DNA of 64,000 nt from Gluconacetobacter asukensis (GTDB lineage Bacteria > Pseudomonadota > Alphaproteobacteria > Acetobacterales > Acetobacteraceae): positions 1-64,000 of the forward strand of contig NZ_JABEQE010000007.1 in assembly GCF_014174375.1 (NCBI RefSeq), read 5' to 3'. Both the position numbers and the translations under genes were made by a program. The notes under the pieces were generated by a model. It did no database searches, was not told the origin of the DNA, and saw nothing but the letters and a program-made list of their open reading frames with translations. The first letter of the stretch is position 1. Every line of letters starts with the position of its first letter. Shown here one piece after another: positions 8,800-16,214 of this stretch.

Positions 8800-8812
8800 G
8801 ACCATAATGGTC
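8800..8812. promoter_or_regulatory. Candidate higBA operator
   Basis: A perfect palindrome (gaccat-a-atggtc) lies about 20 bases upstream of the higB start, next to a plausible -10 box (tataag on the minus strand). Autorepression by HigA is known for the family; this palindrome is the obvious candidate site. Confidence 0.4.
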
Positions 8813-8880
8813 ACAAGAAAAATACACGACTGCCCGACGAGGGGTTGTTCGCCGGGGGCAACGCTGCCGGGAAGGGGAAG

Positions 8881-9090
8881 CTATCGCATAGGACCGGATC
8901 GGTTCTGCCGGGCCTGTTTCCTCTCCAGCGCGCAAGCACGCTCGAACTGCTCGCGGGCCATCTGTCGCCCGATCAGGCGGGCGAGGGACCGGATGGCGTC
9001 ATCGGACGGGCGAAGCGCCTGTTCGGCCGTTTCCGCCGAATTGTTGGGAGCGAACACCTCGATCCTGATCCTGTCGGGTCTGCGTGCCAT
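8881..9090 (-). CDS. Small hypothetical protein
   Basis: A 69-residue protein starting MARRPDRIRIEVFAPNNSAE; an upstream ATG at 9111 would add 7 residues. It is charged and helical, with DDAIRSLARLIGRQMAREQF as a likely amphipathic helix. No known domain is recognised. Its composition looks like a real protein rather than a shadow, and it lies directly upstream of higBA on the same strand, in mobile-element context. It may be a DNA-binding accessory or partner protein; function not assigned. Confidence 0.5.
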   Translation of the reverse strand: MARRPDRIRIEVFAPNNSAETAEQALRPSDDAIRSLARLIGRQMAREQFERACALERKQARQNRSGPMR

Positions 9091-9209
9091 CCTGCCCACC
9101 TTCCCGGTCATGGGGCGACAGGACCGATGAAGGACAGGACAAGGGGATTTGAGAAGACCGTGCGACCGCCCATGCGGTAATCGGCGGCGATCGCGCAGGA
9201 AAGGGAGGC

Positions 9210-9833
9210 TTGTCGGCTGTGGAAAAGGTGATCATTCTTCTGGCGATCGGATATGCCATTGGATTCTATGTTCGGGATCGCCGCGCGAAAGAGGTCGTGG
9301 CACGGCAGGCTGCCGTTCAGCAGCAGGAAGACGAGCGGCGTCGGCAGTATCGGCAGGAGAACGACCTGTCCGATCCGCAGAACCAGCTGCGCTTCATTGA
9401 CGAATGTCGTCTGAAGGCGGTCCCTCCCGTCAATCGGGAAGCCGTACGCGTGCTCTATGCGATCGACGAATGGATCAAGGATAGGCAGCCCGACTGGCGT
9501 TTCGCTTTCGAGGTTGCGATGGGTGGTTTCATCAAAACGCCGTATGCCCCGGATGATCCACGTCAGAAGCGGGCGTTCAATTCCTACAGCGGCAAGCGTG
9601 TCGATTTCCTTCTGATCGATCGTTTTGGCAATCCGGTCCTGGTGGTCGAGTATAATGGTTCGGGCCATGATCTGTCCCGCGACGCTGACGCTCGTATGGC
9701 GGTCAAGCGTCTGGCTTTGCAGAAGGCGGATATCCCGCTGCTCGAAATTCCCGAGAAGATGGGCAAGTCCGACATCTTCGCCGCTCTTTCGGAGAAAGTC
9801 GGAGTGTTTGAGGCTGAAGAAAGAACAGGCTAA
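9210..9833 (+). CDS. Membrane-anchored DUF2726 protein
   Basis: A 207-residue protein starting at a TTG codon (aagggagg ribosome binding site just upstream). Residues about 5-22 form one transmembrane helix (VIILLAIGYAIGFYV), followed by a charged linker. Residues about 70-195 form a DUF2726 domain with RVDFLLIDRFGNPVLVVEYN and ARMAVKRLALQKADIPLLEI. DUF2726 is predicted to have a restriction-endonuclease-like fold, and the D...V-V-E-Y spacing fits that, but nuclease activity is inference. A decayed paralogue lies at about 14555-14751, and both genes share the same downstream sequence. Confidence 0.8.
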   Translation: MSAVEKVIILLAIGYAIGFYVRDRRAKEVVARQAAVQQQEDERRRQYRQENDLSDPQNQLRFIDECRLKAVPPVNREAVRVLYAIDEWIKDRQPDWRFAFEVAMGGFIKTPYAPDDPRQKRAFNSYSGKRVDFLLIDRFGNPVLVVEYNGSGHDLSRDADARMAVKRLALQKADIPLLEIPEKMGKSDIFAALSEKVGVFEAEERTG

Positions 9834-9956
9834 GGGCTCCGCCTCGTGCTGGCAAGGGTGCGCGCCAGCAGGCTGACGCCGCCCGACGGGGTGTCCCCGT
9901 CTTCCTTCGCTGCGCTCCGTGCAGACCGGGCGATACCCCTCCCCATCGGTCGCCCT
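9823..9956. repeat. Imperfect repeat, copy 1 (3' end of DUF2726 gene and downstream)
   Basis: About 130 bases beginning at the last codons of the DUF2726 gene (acaggctaagggctccgc) and ending at cccatcggtcgccct are repeated with roughly 85-90% identity at 14741-14876. Shared blocks include caggctgacgccgcccgacg and cttcgctgcgctccgtgcag. The repeat appears non-coding, and its peptide-like reading on the minus strand is an artefact. It is probably the spacer of an ancestral DUF2726-methyltransferase module. Confidence 0.8.
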
Positions 9957-9972
9957 TGAGCGACCGAACCAG

Positions 9973-10170
9973 GTGTGGGAGCGATTGTGGCGATTGGTCA
10001 AATACGAGTAGGTCTATCTACGCGCCTATGACAGCGTTGGCGACGCGCGGGTCGCGCTCGGCCGGTATCGGGATTTTCACAATCGAAAACGCCCACATTC
10101 TAGCCTCGATGCGCGAACGCCGGATCAAACCTACTTCGGTAGAAAGCCCGAAATCGCAGCAGCGGCCTGA
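9973..10170 (+). pseudogene. IS3-family transposase remnant, C-terminal 65 codons
   Basis: The frame beginning at 9973 reads VWERLWRLVKYE, a TAG stop at 10009-10011, then VYLRAYDSVGDARVALGRYR and DFHNRKRPHSSLDARTPDQ, ending at TGA 10168-10170. This is the end of an IS3-family orfB integrase domain. The in-frame stop and missing 5' part show it is dead. It starts directly at the end of the 9823-9956 repeat, so the junction near 9957-9972 records an insertion or deletion event. Confidence 0.75.
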
Positions 10171-10387
10171 AGGTTAGGCATTACAATATCAACCGGCAGA
10201 GGCAGCACTTATCGGATGCGAGACGTTATCTCCACCAAGCCGGGCACTTCTTACAGAAACTATCGTCCATATCTCACATGAGGGCAGTTGCCGTCTGTCT
10301 GTTACTTCTCCACAAACATGCAGGTGGTTTGGACCGGGGCAGCGGAGGGTCAGCGTTGTATAGCTGCAAGGAATATACCTGACATCG
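10171..10387. other. Intergenic region, nothing recognised
   Basis: About 215 bases between the IS3 remnant and the stop of the aspartyl-protease-like gene. Codon-like structure and strong hairpins were not seen. Confidence 0.4.
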
Positions 10388-11422
10388 TTATTTCTGATCC
10401 GAGCCCTGAAGTGTTCCCGCATTCTCACTTACCCCGACGTTGGTGATGCTATAAGAATCGAAATGAAGATGCTGTGCAGGCGGAAGCGGTTCGGGGTCGG
10501 TGACGTCCAGGGCTCCGAATGTCCGATGTTTAAAATCGAACATGACCGTTCTATTGCGGAAGAACTGATATCCAAGTGATATTCTCTCAATATTTTCGGT
10601 AATGAGGAAATCCTGGTATGGCAAATTAACGTCGGCAACCGATACAGTCACCTTTTTACTCAGATAACCATGATTCTTTCCCACGAAATCGAGCATGACC
10701 TGAGGTCGCATTTTAAGCGCCCTTGTGGTAAAGCCCAGCTTCTTCGCCTCATTCAGAGGCAGCATATCTCGACCAAGATCGGGGTCGAAATGAATCCGTA
10801 CCTTTTTCCCCGCGATTACCCCATCAACGGAGTCATCCTCGCGCAGATCAGCAATGTGAGCATCTGCCCCCAGCAGTCGCGTTGACGAGCCGCATCGATC
10901 GTGATCCCAGCGATAGAATGCCAATTTCCTATGAGGAATATCAATGAGTTCTATCAACCCATACTCGCTGAGAAACTCGCGGCCGATGATGCCCACAATG
11001 GGTGGTATACCTGCGCGTACTGGGAAAGCTCGATCTACGATAAGCGCCCGCAAGTCGTGAAGCTCAAGTGTTCCGAACTGTAGGCGACCAACGTGCGTCA
11101 ACTCCGCCGGCTCCCGCTGTCGGTCGATCCCTATTGCAGTCACAGAACCATCGTCTGCGAACCAGAAATCGTCGGACACATTCCTCACGAGAAATTTGCC
11201 GTATTGGGGAGAGACGAAGAGTGCACCACGCATGCCGTCGAATTTTGCCTCCACCAGAGGACTGTCCCCTACGCCCCCGAGCAGTGGAAGCACGGTCGCT
11301 GCACTGATACATTCGGCGACCGATGGCAGATCACGACTGAAGGCAGTCGCAGCTGCGGATATGATGATGCCAGTAAAGGCCATCACCGTGAGGGTTGTCC
11401 GCAAAGCATATCTCCCCGCCAT
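10388..11422 (-). CDS. Secreted retropepsin-like (aspartyl-protease-fold) protein lacking catalytic DTG
   Basis: A 344-residue protein if started at the ATG 11422. Residues 1-29 form a signal peptide (MAGRYALRTTLTVMAFTGII then ISAAATAFS). Two similar lobes follow, each ending with the hydrophobic-glycine and strand motif of retropepsin-like proteins: GIIGREFLSEYGLIELIDIP (lobe 1) and SLGYQFFRNRTVMFDF (lobe 2). The places where D-T-G should occur read FVSPQYGKF and HFDPDLGRDMLPL, so neither lobe has an intact active site. It is probably a periplasmic binding or scaffold protein, or a dead protease. The reading frame continues upstream without a stop into a GST fragment. Confidence 0.6.
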   Translation of the reverse strand: MAGRYALRTTLTVMAFTGIIISAAATAFSRDLPSVAECISAATVLPLLGGVGDSPLVEAKFDGMRGALFVSPQYGKFLVRNVSDDFWFADDGSVTAIGIDRQREPAELTHVGRLQFGTLELHDLRALIVDRAFPVRAGIPPIVGIIGREFLSEYGLIELIDIPHRKLAFYRWDHDRCGSSTRLLGADAHIADLREDDSVDGVIAGKKVRIHFDPDLGRDMLPLNEAKKLGFTTRALKMRPQVMLDFVGKNHGYLSKKVTVSVADVNLPYQDFLITENIERISLGYQFFRNRTVMFDFKHRTFGALDVTDPEPLPPAQHLHFDSYSITNVGVSENAGTLQGSDQK

Positions 11423-11484
11423 GCCGCGTTCCGCCAGCAAGTGCCAGTTGAGAGCGCTCGTCAAAAGTTTGGGACTCATAATTC

Positions 11485-11797
11485 CAAGGCAATTCAATGC
11501 GACCACAAGCCATTGTGTGACGAGCGCCTGTGACCGGGTATCTTCGGGCCACCATCTGCGATCCGTCGGTTGGTCAGCGAGGTAGACCAGAGTGGGCTGG
11601 GAGTCCCGGAGTGTAACGTCGCCACCTTCCAGGACCGGGACTTCCCCGAACGAGTTCAGTTTCCGGAAATTCGGATCATGATGCTGGCCCGACGCAAGAT
11701 CGACCGAAACGAGATCCAGCTTCGTGTTGGTAAGGGTCGCAAAAAGCCGAATTTTGTAGCAGTTTCCAGAGACGTCCAGATCATAGAAAACCATCAC
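11485..11797 (-). pseudogene. Glutathione S-transferase N-terminal fragment, in frame with next gene
   Basis: About 100 residues starting MVFYDLDVSGNCYKIRLFAT, with the conserved FGEVPVLEGGDVTLRDSQPT of the thioredoxin-like GST domain and the start of the helical domain (TQWLVVA). The helical C-domain is missing. The frame runs without a stop into the secreted protein at 11422, giving one 469-codon ORF. Because the second half begins with its own signal peptide, I interpret this as a deletion that fused two genes rather than a functional fusion. Confidence 0.6.
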
Positions 11798-11837
11798 GGG
11801 GTGTCCTGCGACTTAACTGTCTGACCGGAAATGAGTT

Positions 11838-12732
11838 GAGTGATTTCAGCGGGTTATGATTCATGGGTTTGCGAGAACCTGATGAGATCAAGATGGCCTG
11901 GACTGAAATCACCCGAGCGCAGTATCGCCGGGACGAGCTGGAGTATGCAAGCGACCTGCGCGATGCGGAATGGGCGCTGATTGCGCCACTGATGCCCGAG
12001 AGAAAACGACTGGGAAGACCACGACGTACGGATTTGCGCCGCGTCATGGAGGCGATCCTCTATATTGTCACCACGGGCTGCCAGTGGCGGCAATTGCCGC
12101 GCCACTTTCCCGCCTTCACGACCGTGCAGGGCTATTTCTACCGTTGGATCCGCGAGGGCCGATGGGAAGCCATGAACCATATTCTCGTGATCCTGTCGCG
12201 TGAGCAGGACGGGCGAGGCGCCACGCCTTCGGTGGGCATTATCGATAGCCAATCGGTTAAAACCGCTGAAAACGGCGGCCCTCGCGGTTATGACGCGGGC
12301 AAGAAGATCAAGGGACGCAAGCGGCATATCGCGACCGACACGCTGGGTCATGTCGTGGCGGCTGTCGTGCATCCCGCCGACGTTCAGGATCGTGACGGCG
12401 CGCCGCTGGTAGCGACCAGGATACGCTCATTGTTCCCCTGGCTTCGCCATCTGATCGGTGACGGAGGGTATGCCGGCGAGAAGTTGCGTGGTGCGCTGGC
12501 TGAACTCGGCCGATGGACGATCGAGATCGTCAAGCGCAGCGATCGGGCCGAAGGCTTCGTCGTCCTGCCCAAACGCTGGATCGTGGAGCGCAGCTTTGCA
12601 TGGCTCGGGCGCTGCCGCCGCCTCACGAAGGATGTCGAGGCAACAATCTCGTCATCCCACGCGTGGTTGATGATCGCCCATATCCGCAGAGTTCTGCGGA
12701 AAATCAATCAGACCGCTTTCTGATTCAGGCTC
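11838..12732 (+). mobile_element. IS5-family insertion sequence
   Basis: The element surrounds the transposase gene. The proposed ends share GAG and AGCGG at equivalent positions (left gagtgatttcagcgggttat; right, reverse strand, gagcctgaatcagaaagcgg) but are too diverged to be certain. A target duplication was not found. Boundaries are approximate. Confidence 0.5.
11893..12723 (+). CDS. IS5-family transposase
   Basis: A 276-residue DDE transposase (286 if started at 11863). Features: ASDLRDAEWALIAPLMPERK at the N-terminus; IIDSQSVKTAENGGPRGYDA with the first Asp and the KTAE signature; LIGDGGYAGEKLRGAL with the second Asp; and KRWIVERSFAWLGRCRRLTK with the catalytic Glu. All catalytic residues are present, so it could be active. 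It separates the GST/aspartyl-protease region from the TetR-GNAT pair. Confidence 0.92.
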   Translation: MAWTEITRAQYRRDELEYASDLRDAEWALIAPLMPERKRLGRPRRTDLRRVMEAILYIVTTGCQWRQLPRHFPAFTTVQGYFYRWIREGRWEAMNHILVILSREQDGRGATPSVGIIDSQSVKTAENGGPRGYDAGKKIKGRKRHIATDTLGHVVAAVVHPADVQDRDGAPLVATRIRSLFPWLRHLIGDGGYAGEKLRGALAELGRWTIEIVKRSDRAEGFVVLPKRWIVERSFAWLGRCRRLTKDVEATISSSHAWLMIAHIRRVLRKINQTAF

Positions 12733-12792
12733 TAAGATATGAGGCCGGAGCATGCATGGCCTTGCGCGGCGCGGATTTACGTCATACTTTGA

Positions 12793-12808
12793 ACGAACGA
12801 TCATTCGT
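12793..12808. promoter_or_regulatory. Candidate TetR operator
   Basis: ACGAACGATCATTCGT is a 16-base near-perfect palindrome (one mismatched pair), 15 bases upstream of the TetR start. It is flanked by the further symmetric pair ctttga/tcaaag, so the whole dyad spans about 12788-12816. TetR proteins usually autoregulate through such sites. Confidence 0.6.
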
Positions 12809-12822
12809 GAGTCAAAGACGAA

Positions 12823-13377
12823 ATGAGAGAAGCTGTTCCCATCCACCGGATCGTTGTCGAAGCCCGCGAGCTGTTTCGCGAGTATGGCTACGAAGGGGCG
12901 TCCATGCGTGATCTGGCCGATCGCGTCGGCTTGCGTCCGCAAAGCCTCTACACGCGCTTTCCGTCGAAGGAATCGCTGGTGCGCGAGGTGCTGGCACTGA
13001 CGCTCGACGACACGCTGGCCGGTCTTCCGGATCCTGCGACGGACGCGCGTGGTGCCTGGCGGACATTGATTGGACGGATTGCGGAGACGTTCGAGGCACG
13101 AGGGCGCTGCGTGGGATTGCATCTCGCTTATGGCGTGACGGCGCAGACACCGGACGCTCAGGACGCAGTGAGGTCATTTTTCGCGCGATTGCGCGATGCG
13201 ATGGCCGAGATTCTGGAGGCTGGGAAGGCTCCCGAACCAGCCTCCGTCGCAGCGGACACTCTCGCGCAACTTGAGGGCGCAACGCTCTGGATCACGACCG
13301 AGGGCGACATGGGACCTCTTCGGCATGCTGTGGAACGCGCCTTGTATGTTGGTGACCTGGGAGCGGAACCGCGATGA
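12823..13377 (+). CDS. TetR family transcriptional regulator
   Basis: A 184-residue protein. The N-terminal HTH (residues about 8-55) reads IVVEARELFREYGYEGASMR, DLADRVGLRPQSLYTRFPSK, then ESLVREVLALTL. The C-terminal ligand domain is typical in size. Its stop overlaps the start of the GNAT gene (ATGA, 13374-13377), so the two are co-translated. The palindrome just upstream suggests autoregulation. Ligand unknown. Confidence 0.9.
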   Translation: MREAVPIHRIVVEARELFREYGYEGASMRDLADRVGLRPQSLYTRFPSKESLVREVLALTLDDTLAGLPDPATDARGAWRTLIGRIAETFEARGRCVGLHLAYGVTAQTPDAQDAVRSFFARLRDAMAEILEAGKAPEPASVAADTLAQLEGATLWITTEGDMGPLRHAVERALYVGDLGAEPR

Positions 13378-13890
13378 TCGAAACTGAGAGATTGCGTCTC
13401 TCGTTCCATCAAGCTGCGGATTTCGACGATTTGCGCATGATGTGGAGCGATCCGAATGTTGTTCGTCACATCAGTGGTGTTCCGTCGTCGGAACAGGAAA
13501 GCTGGTTTCGTCTCCTCCGCTATCGGGGCCTCTGGGATATCCTGGGGTACGGATACTGGTGTGTTCGGTCGAAGGCGGACGGAAGATATGTCGGCGATGT
13601 CGGGTTCGCCGATCTGAAGCGCCCGGTCGAACCGCCTTTGGGTGCAGTGCCGGAGGCAGGATGGGTTCTGGCGAGCTGGGCGCATGGTCAGGGATTTGCG
13701 ACCGAAGCGCTCCGGGCTGCTCTGACATGGATGGACGGGCGAGGCGTGGACCGCACGGTGATGCATCATGGCATCGGAAAACGAGGCGTCCCGCAGGGTG
13801 GCGGAGAAATGCGGGTATTCCTTGAGAAACAATGTTCGTTTCGGGAACCGGCCGACGCTGCTATTGCAGCGTGAGCGGAAATACTATTGA
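13374..13890 (+). pseudogene. GNAT N-acetyltransferase, frameshifted near its C-terminus
   Basis: RimJ/RimL-type acetyltransferase: IETERLRLSFHQAADFDDLR at the start and the acetyl-CoA loop region (AGWVLASWAHGQGFATEALR) at about residues 95-114. After DRTV near 13760 the main frame gives low-complexity sequence ending at 13874. Dropping one base (A at about 13761) restores the family's end, CIMASENEASRRVAEKCGYS then LRNNVRFGNRPTLLLQRER, stopping at 13888-13890. The gene therefore carries a single-base insertion, either a real mutation or a sequencing error. The protein read without correction (166 residues) would lack the last strand. Confidence 0.7.
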
Positions 13891-14268
13891 TGAGTACACG
13901 CTCATCCATATACCCGTGCATGAACCCGACATGAGCCGGGCGAGCCCGAGCAACTGCCGTTGGAGGAGCGGGTCGTCGCGCGACTCTGGAGCGTCTCTCC
14001 GATCTCCTTTCCTTGCCACGATGGGATTACGATTTCGAACGCGTTCAATTCGAACAGCCGGTCCTGTTCGACCGACACCTCGGGACACCCGGATTGCACG
14101 AGGTTCGGCAGCGCGTCTCCTTGACGCCACGCCGCCCTATTCTCCCTCCGGAGATCGTCTCCCGACTGGCAGGAGGAAGTCTTTGGCGGAACCCGCAAAT
14201 GAATCCCGGCAACGCGACTGTCCTGGCGTGAGTGAGGCTTCGGTGTCGCGCATCTGACATTTTCTCAT
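13891..14268. other. Decayed region with a protein-like patch of unknown origin
   Basis: Between the GNAT gene and the adaptor remnant. One plus-strand patch (about 13975-14231) reads LERLSDLLSLPRWDYDFERV then QFEQPVLFDRHLGTPGLHEV and ends at a stop at 14231. Its composition looks like protein, but I do not recognise the family and see no good start codon. It may be the remains of another lost gene. Confidence 0.3.
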
Positions 14269-14403
14269 GCCTCCGATGCCGTCGTCCGCATTCAGATACT
14301 GGCCGAGATTTACCTGTCTGATCCCGATGGAGCCGTCGAAGGGCGCGCGGATATACTTCTGGTCGATCACCGCCTGCACTCTGGCGACACGGCCTTTCTC
14401 CGC
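14269..14403 (-). pseudogene. Fragment of RND-efflux periplasmic adaptor (HlyD/MexA-type)
   Basis: The minus-strand peptide ARVQAVIDQKYIRAPFDGSI, GIRQVNLGQYLNADDGI matches the lipoyl/barrel-sandwich segment of efflux membrane fusion proteins. Only about 45 codons are left, with no recognisable sequence on either side. It shows that an efflux system once lay here and was deleted. Confidence 0.6.
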
Positions 14404-14554
14404 TTCATAGGGTGCCGAGGCTGTCCGCCGCAATGGCACATGGTGAATCAGGCGCCTGCGACCCCTGGCCTTCACAATCCGATCATGCTGATCCCGATCT
14501 GCAGGCCGTGGATCGCGCGGCAATGCATGGTCTACTGACCTGACGCCGGTGCCG

Positions 14555-14751
14555 CTCCGCACGGATTTTTCTCGTGGCAGGGATCAGCGACATTCCCGGC
14601 ATTAGTCGATGACTGTATGGCGGAGAAGCGTCGAGCCTTACAAAAGGCGGGCGTTCCGTTGCTCGGAATGCCTGAAAAGATGGCCAGGCTGCAAATCATC
14701 GGTGCCATTTCGGATGCTACGGGGACGGTCGAAAAGACAGGAACAGGCTAA
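14555..14751 (+). pseudogene. DUF2726 gene remnant (second copy)
   Basis: The frame ending at TAA 14749-14751 reads QGSATFPALVDDCMAEKRRA, LQKAGVPLLGMPEKMARLQI. It aligns with ARMAVKRLALQKADIPLLEI and PEKMGKSD of the intact DUF2726 gene at 9210. The 5' two thirds, including the membrane helix, are missing. The same downstream repeat follows as behind the intact copy, and then the DNA methyltransferase. Confidence 0.7.
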
Positions 14752-14876
14752 GGGCTCCGCCCTCGCGCCGACAAGGGTTCGCGTCAGCAGGCTGACGCCG
14801 CCCGACGGGGTGTCCCCGATCTTCCTCCGCTGCGCTCCGTGCAGATCTGGAGATACCCCTCCCCATCGGTCGCCCT
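14741..14876. repeat. Imperfect repeat, copy 2
   Basis: Second copy of the 9823-9956 repeat, in the same orientation. Here it lies between the decayed DUF2726 gene and the methyltransferase. The divergence (about 10-15%) argues against a very recent duplication. Confidence 0.8.
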
Positions 14877-14954
14877 CGTCGTTGCTACCCCGCTGCTCGC
14901 CGCGAGGCAGAGGAACAGCGGGGGCTGTTCCTCGCGGAAAAAAGGGCAGGGGCT

Positions 14955-15635
14955 ATGACCGGCAACACGAACACGGCGACCAATTTCCGCAATACCATTC
15001 TCAATGGCGATAGCGTGGAACTGATGCGGGCAATGCCGCGCAATGCGGTGGATTTCATCCTGACCGATCCGCCTTACCTGGTGAACTACATGGGCCGGGA
15101 CGGGCGACAGGTCCGCAACGACGATAATGCGCGCTGGCTCCGGCCAGCTGTCAATCAGATGCACCGCGTTCTGAAATGGGGAGGTCTTGCCGTCAGTTTT
15201 TATGGGTGGAACAAGATCGACCTGTTTGCCGAAGCCTGGAAAGCGGCCGGGTTCCGCATGGTCGGGCATATCGTTTTCCGTAAGTCCTATGCCTCATCGT
15301 CGGGGTTCCTGCGCTACGAGCACGAAAGCGCCTATCTTCTGGCAAAGGGGAACGCGAAGCGGTCCGGTCAGCCGGTGCCGGACGTGATCGACATGCCGTA
15401 TTCGGGGAACAAATTGCATCCTACACAAAAGCCCGTGGCGGCGCTGCTTCCCCTGATGGATGCGTTCTGCCCGGCTGGTGGTCTGGTGCTGGACCCGTTT
15501 TGCGGTTCGGGTTCGTCGCTGGTGGCGGCGCAGCATCTTGGCCGTGACTGGCTGGGCATGGAACTGGACGCGGACCATGCGGCAACGGCGACCCGGCGCC
15601 TAGCCTGGCACGCAGCGAAGAAGGTGGCGGCATAG
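14955..15635 (+). CDS. Orphan DNA methyltransferase (beta-class adenine-N6 or cytosine-N4)
   Basis: A 226-residue protein. Motif IV is near the N-terminus (DFILTDPPYLVNYM, about residues 32-45). The AdoMet motif I is near the C-terminus (LVLDPFCGSGSSLVAAQHLG, about residues 178-197). This IV-before-I order defines the beta group. DPPY is compatible with adenine-N6 or cytosine-N4 methylation. The target-recognition stretch between is short, and no restriction gene is next to it, so it is probably a solitary methylase from a phage or plasmid. The DUF2726 gene, predicted nuclease-like, appears twice nearby and may have been its ancestral partner. Confidence 0.9.
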   Translation: MTGNTNTATNFRNTILNGDSVELMRAMPRNAVDFILTDPPYLVNYMGRDGRQVRNDDNARWLRPAVNQMHRVLKWGGLAVSFYGWNKIDLFAEAWKAAGFRMVGHIVFRKSYASSSGFLRYEHESAYLLAKGNAKRSGQPVPDVIDMPYSGNKLHPTQKPVAALLPLMDAFCPAGGLVLDPFCGSGSSLVAAQHLGRDWLGMELDADHAATATRRLAWHAAKKVAA

Positions 15636-15764
15636 GGAGCGAGCGCCGCAGGGCCGATAATCTGGTTCTGCGGCTTTACCTTTCTTGGTCGGACCCGCTG
15701 TTCAATTTTGCGCCGATCCGACTTCGCGGATTGGCGACAGGGGGATGGAAAATAAACGTCGCTC

Positions 15765-15782
15765 GCCGGGCGAGTGCCCGGC
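15765..15782. other. Hairpin upstream of IS407-like element
   Basis: A 7-base perfect stem (gccgggc / gcccggc) with loop gagt. No T-run follows on either strand, so a terminator role is doubtful. The surrounding 15636-15852 stretch contains no recognisable gene. Confidence 0.3.
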
Positions 15783-15912
15783 TCGCGGAATATTCTGGCA
15801 GACGCGAAGAACGATATAGCGATCGTGCGATCGCGTTACGAGATCGACATATTGACCTTGCCCCCTGAAATGCCCTCGATTTGAAGTAAGGTCTGTCCAC
15901 CGGAGACAGACG

Positions 15913-16179
15913 ATGAAGAAAGCGCGTTTCACACAGGACCAGATCATTGGGATCCTGAAGGAGCATCAGGCGGGCGCGACGGCGGCCGATCTGTGCCGCA
16001 GGCACGGGATCAGCGATGCGACCTTCTACACGTGGCGATCGAAATACGGCGTGATGGAAGTGTCGGAAGCGCGGCGGCTCAAGGCTCTGGAAGAGGAGAA
16101 CGCGAAGCTGAAGCGGCTCCTGGCGGAGAGCGTGATGGACGTCTCGACGCTGAAGGACCTGCTGGCAAAAAACTCGTGA
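15913..16179 (+). CDS. IS407-like orfA (transposase DNA-binding subunit)
   Basis: An 88-residue protein with an HTH (FTQDQIIGILKEHQAGATAA, DLCRRHGISDATFYTWRSKY) and a leucine-zipper-like C-terminal helix (RRLKALEEENAKLKRLLAES). The sequence A-AAA-AAC at 16167-16173 is in the correct register for a -1 programmed frameshift into orfB. Confidence 0.9.
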   Translation: MKKARFTQDQIIGILKEHQAGATAADLCRRHGISDATFYTWRSKYGVMEVSEARRLKALEEENAKLKRLLAESVMDVSTLKDLLAKNS

Positions 16180-16214
16180 CGCCCGGTTTGCGGCGGGACG
16201 CCGTGACCTGAGCG

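Noticed and set aside
9108-10001. Minus-strand frame with RATDGEGYRPVCTERSEG (and a similar one at 14784-15269)
   Set aside because: The shared peptide comes only from the non-coding repeat read backwards; the rest is antisense to the DUF2726 and methylase genes.
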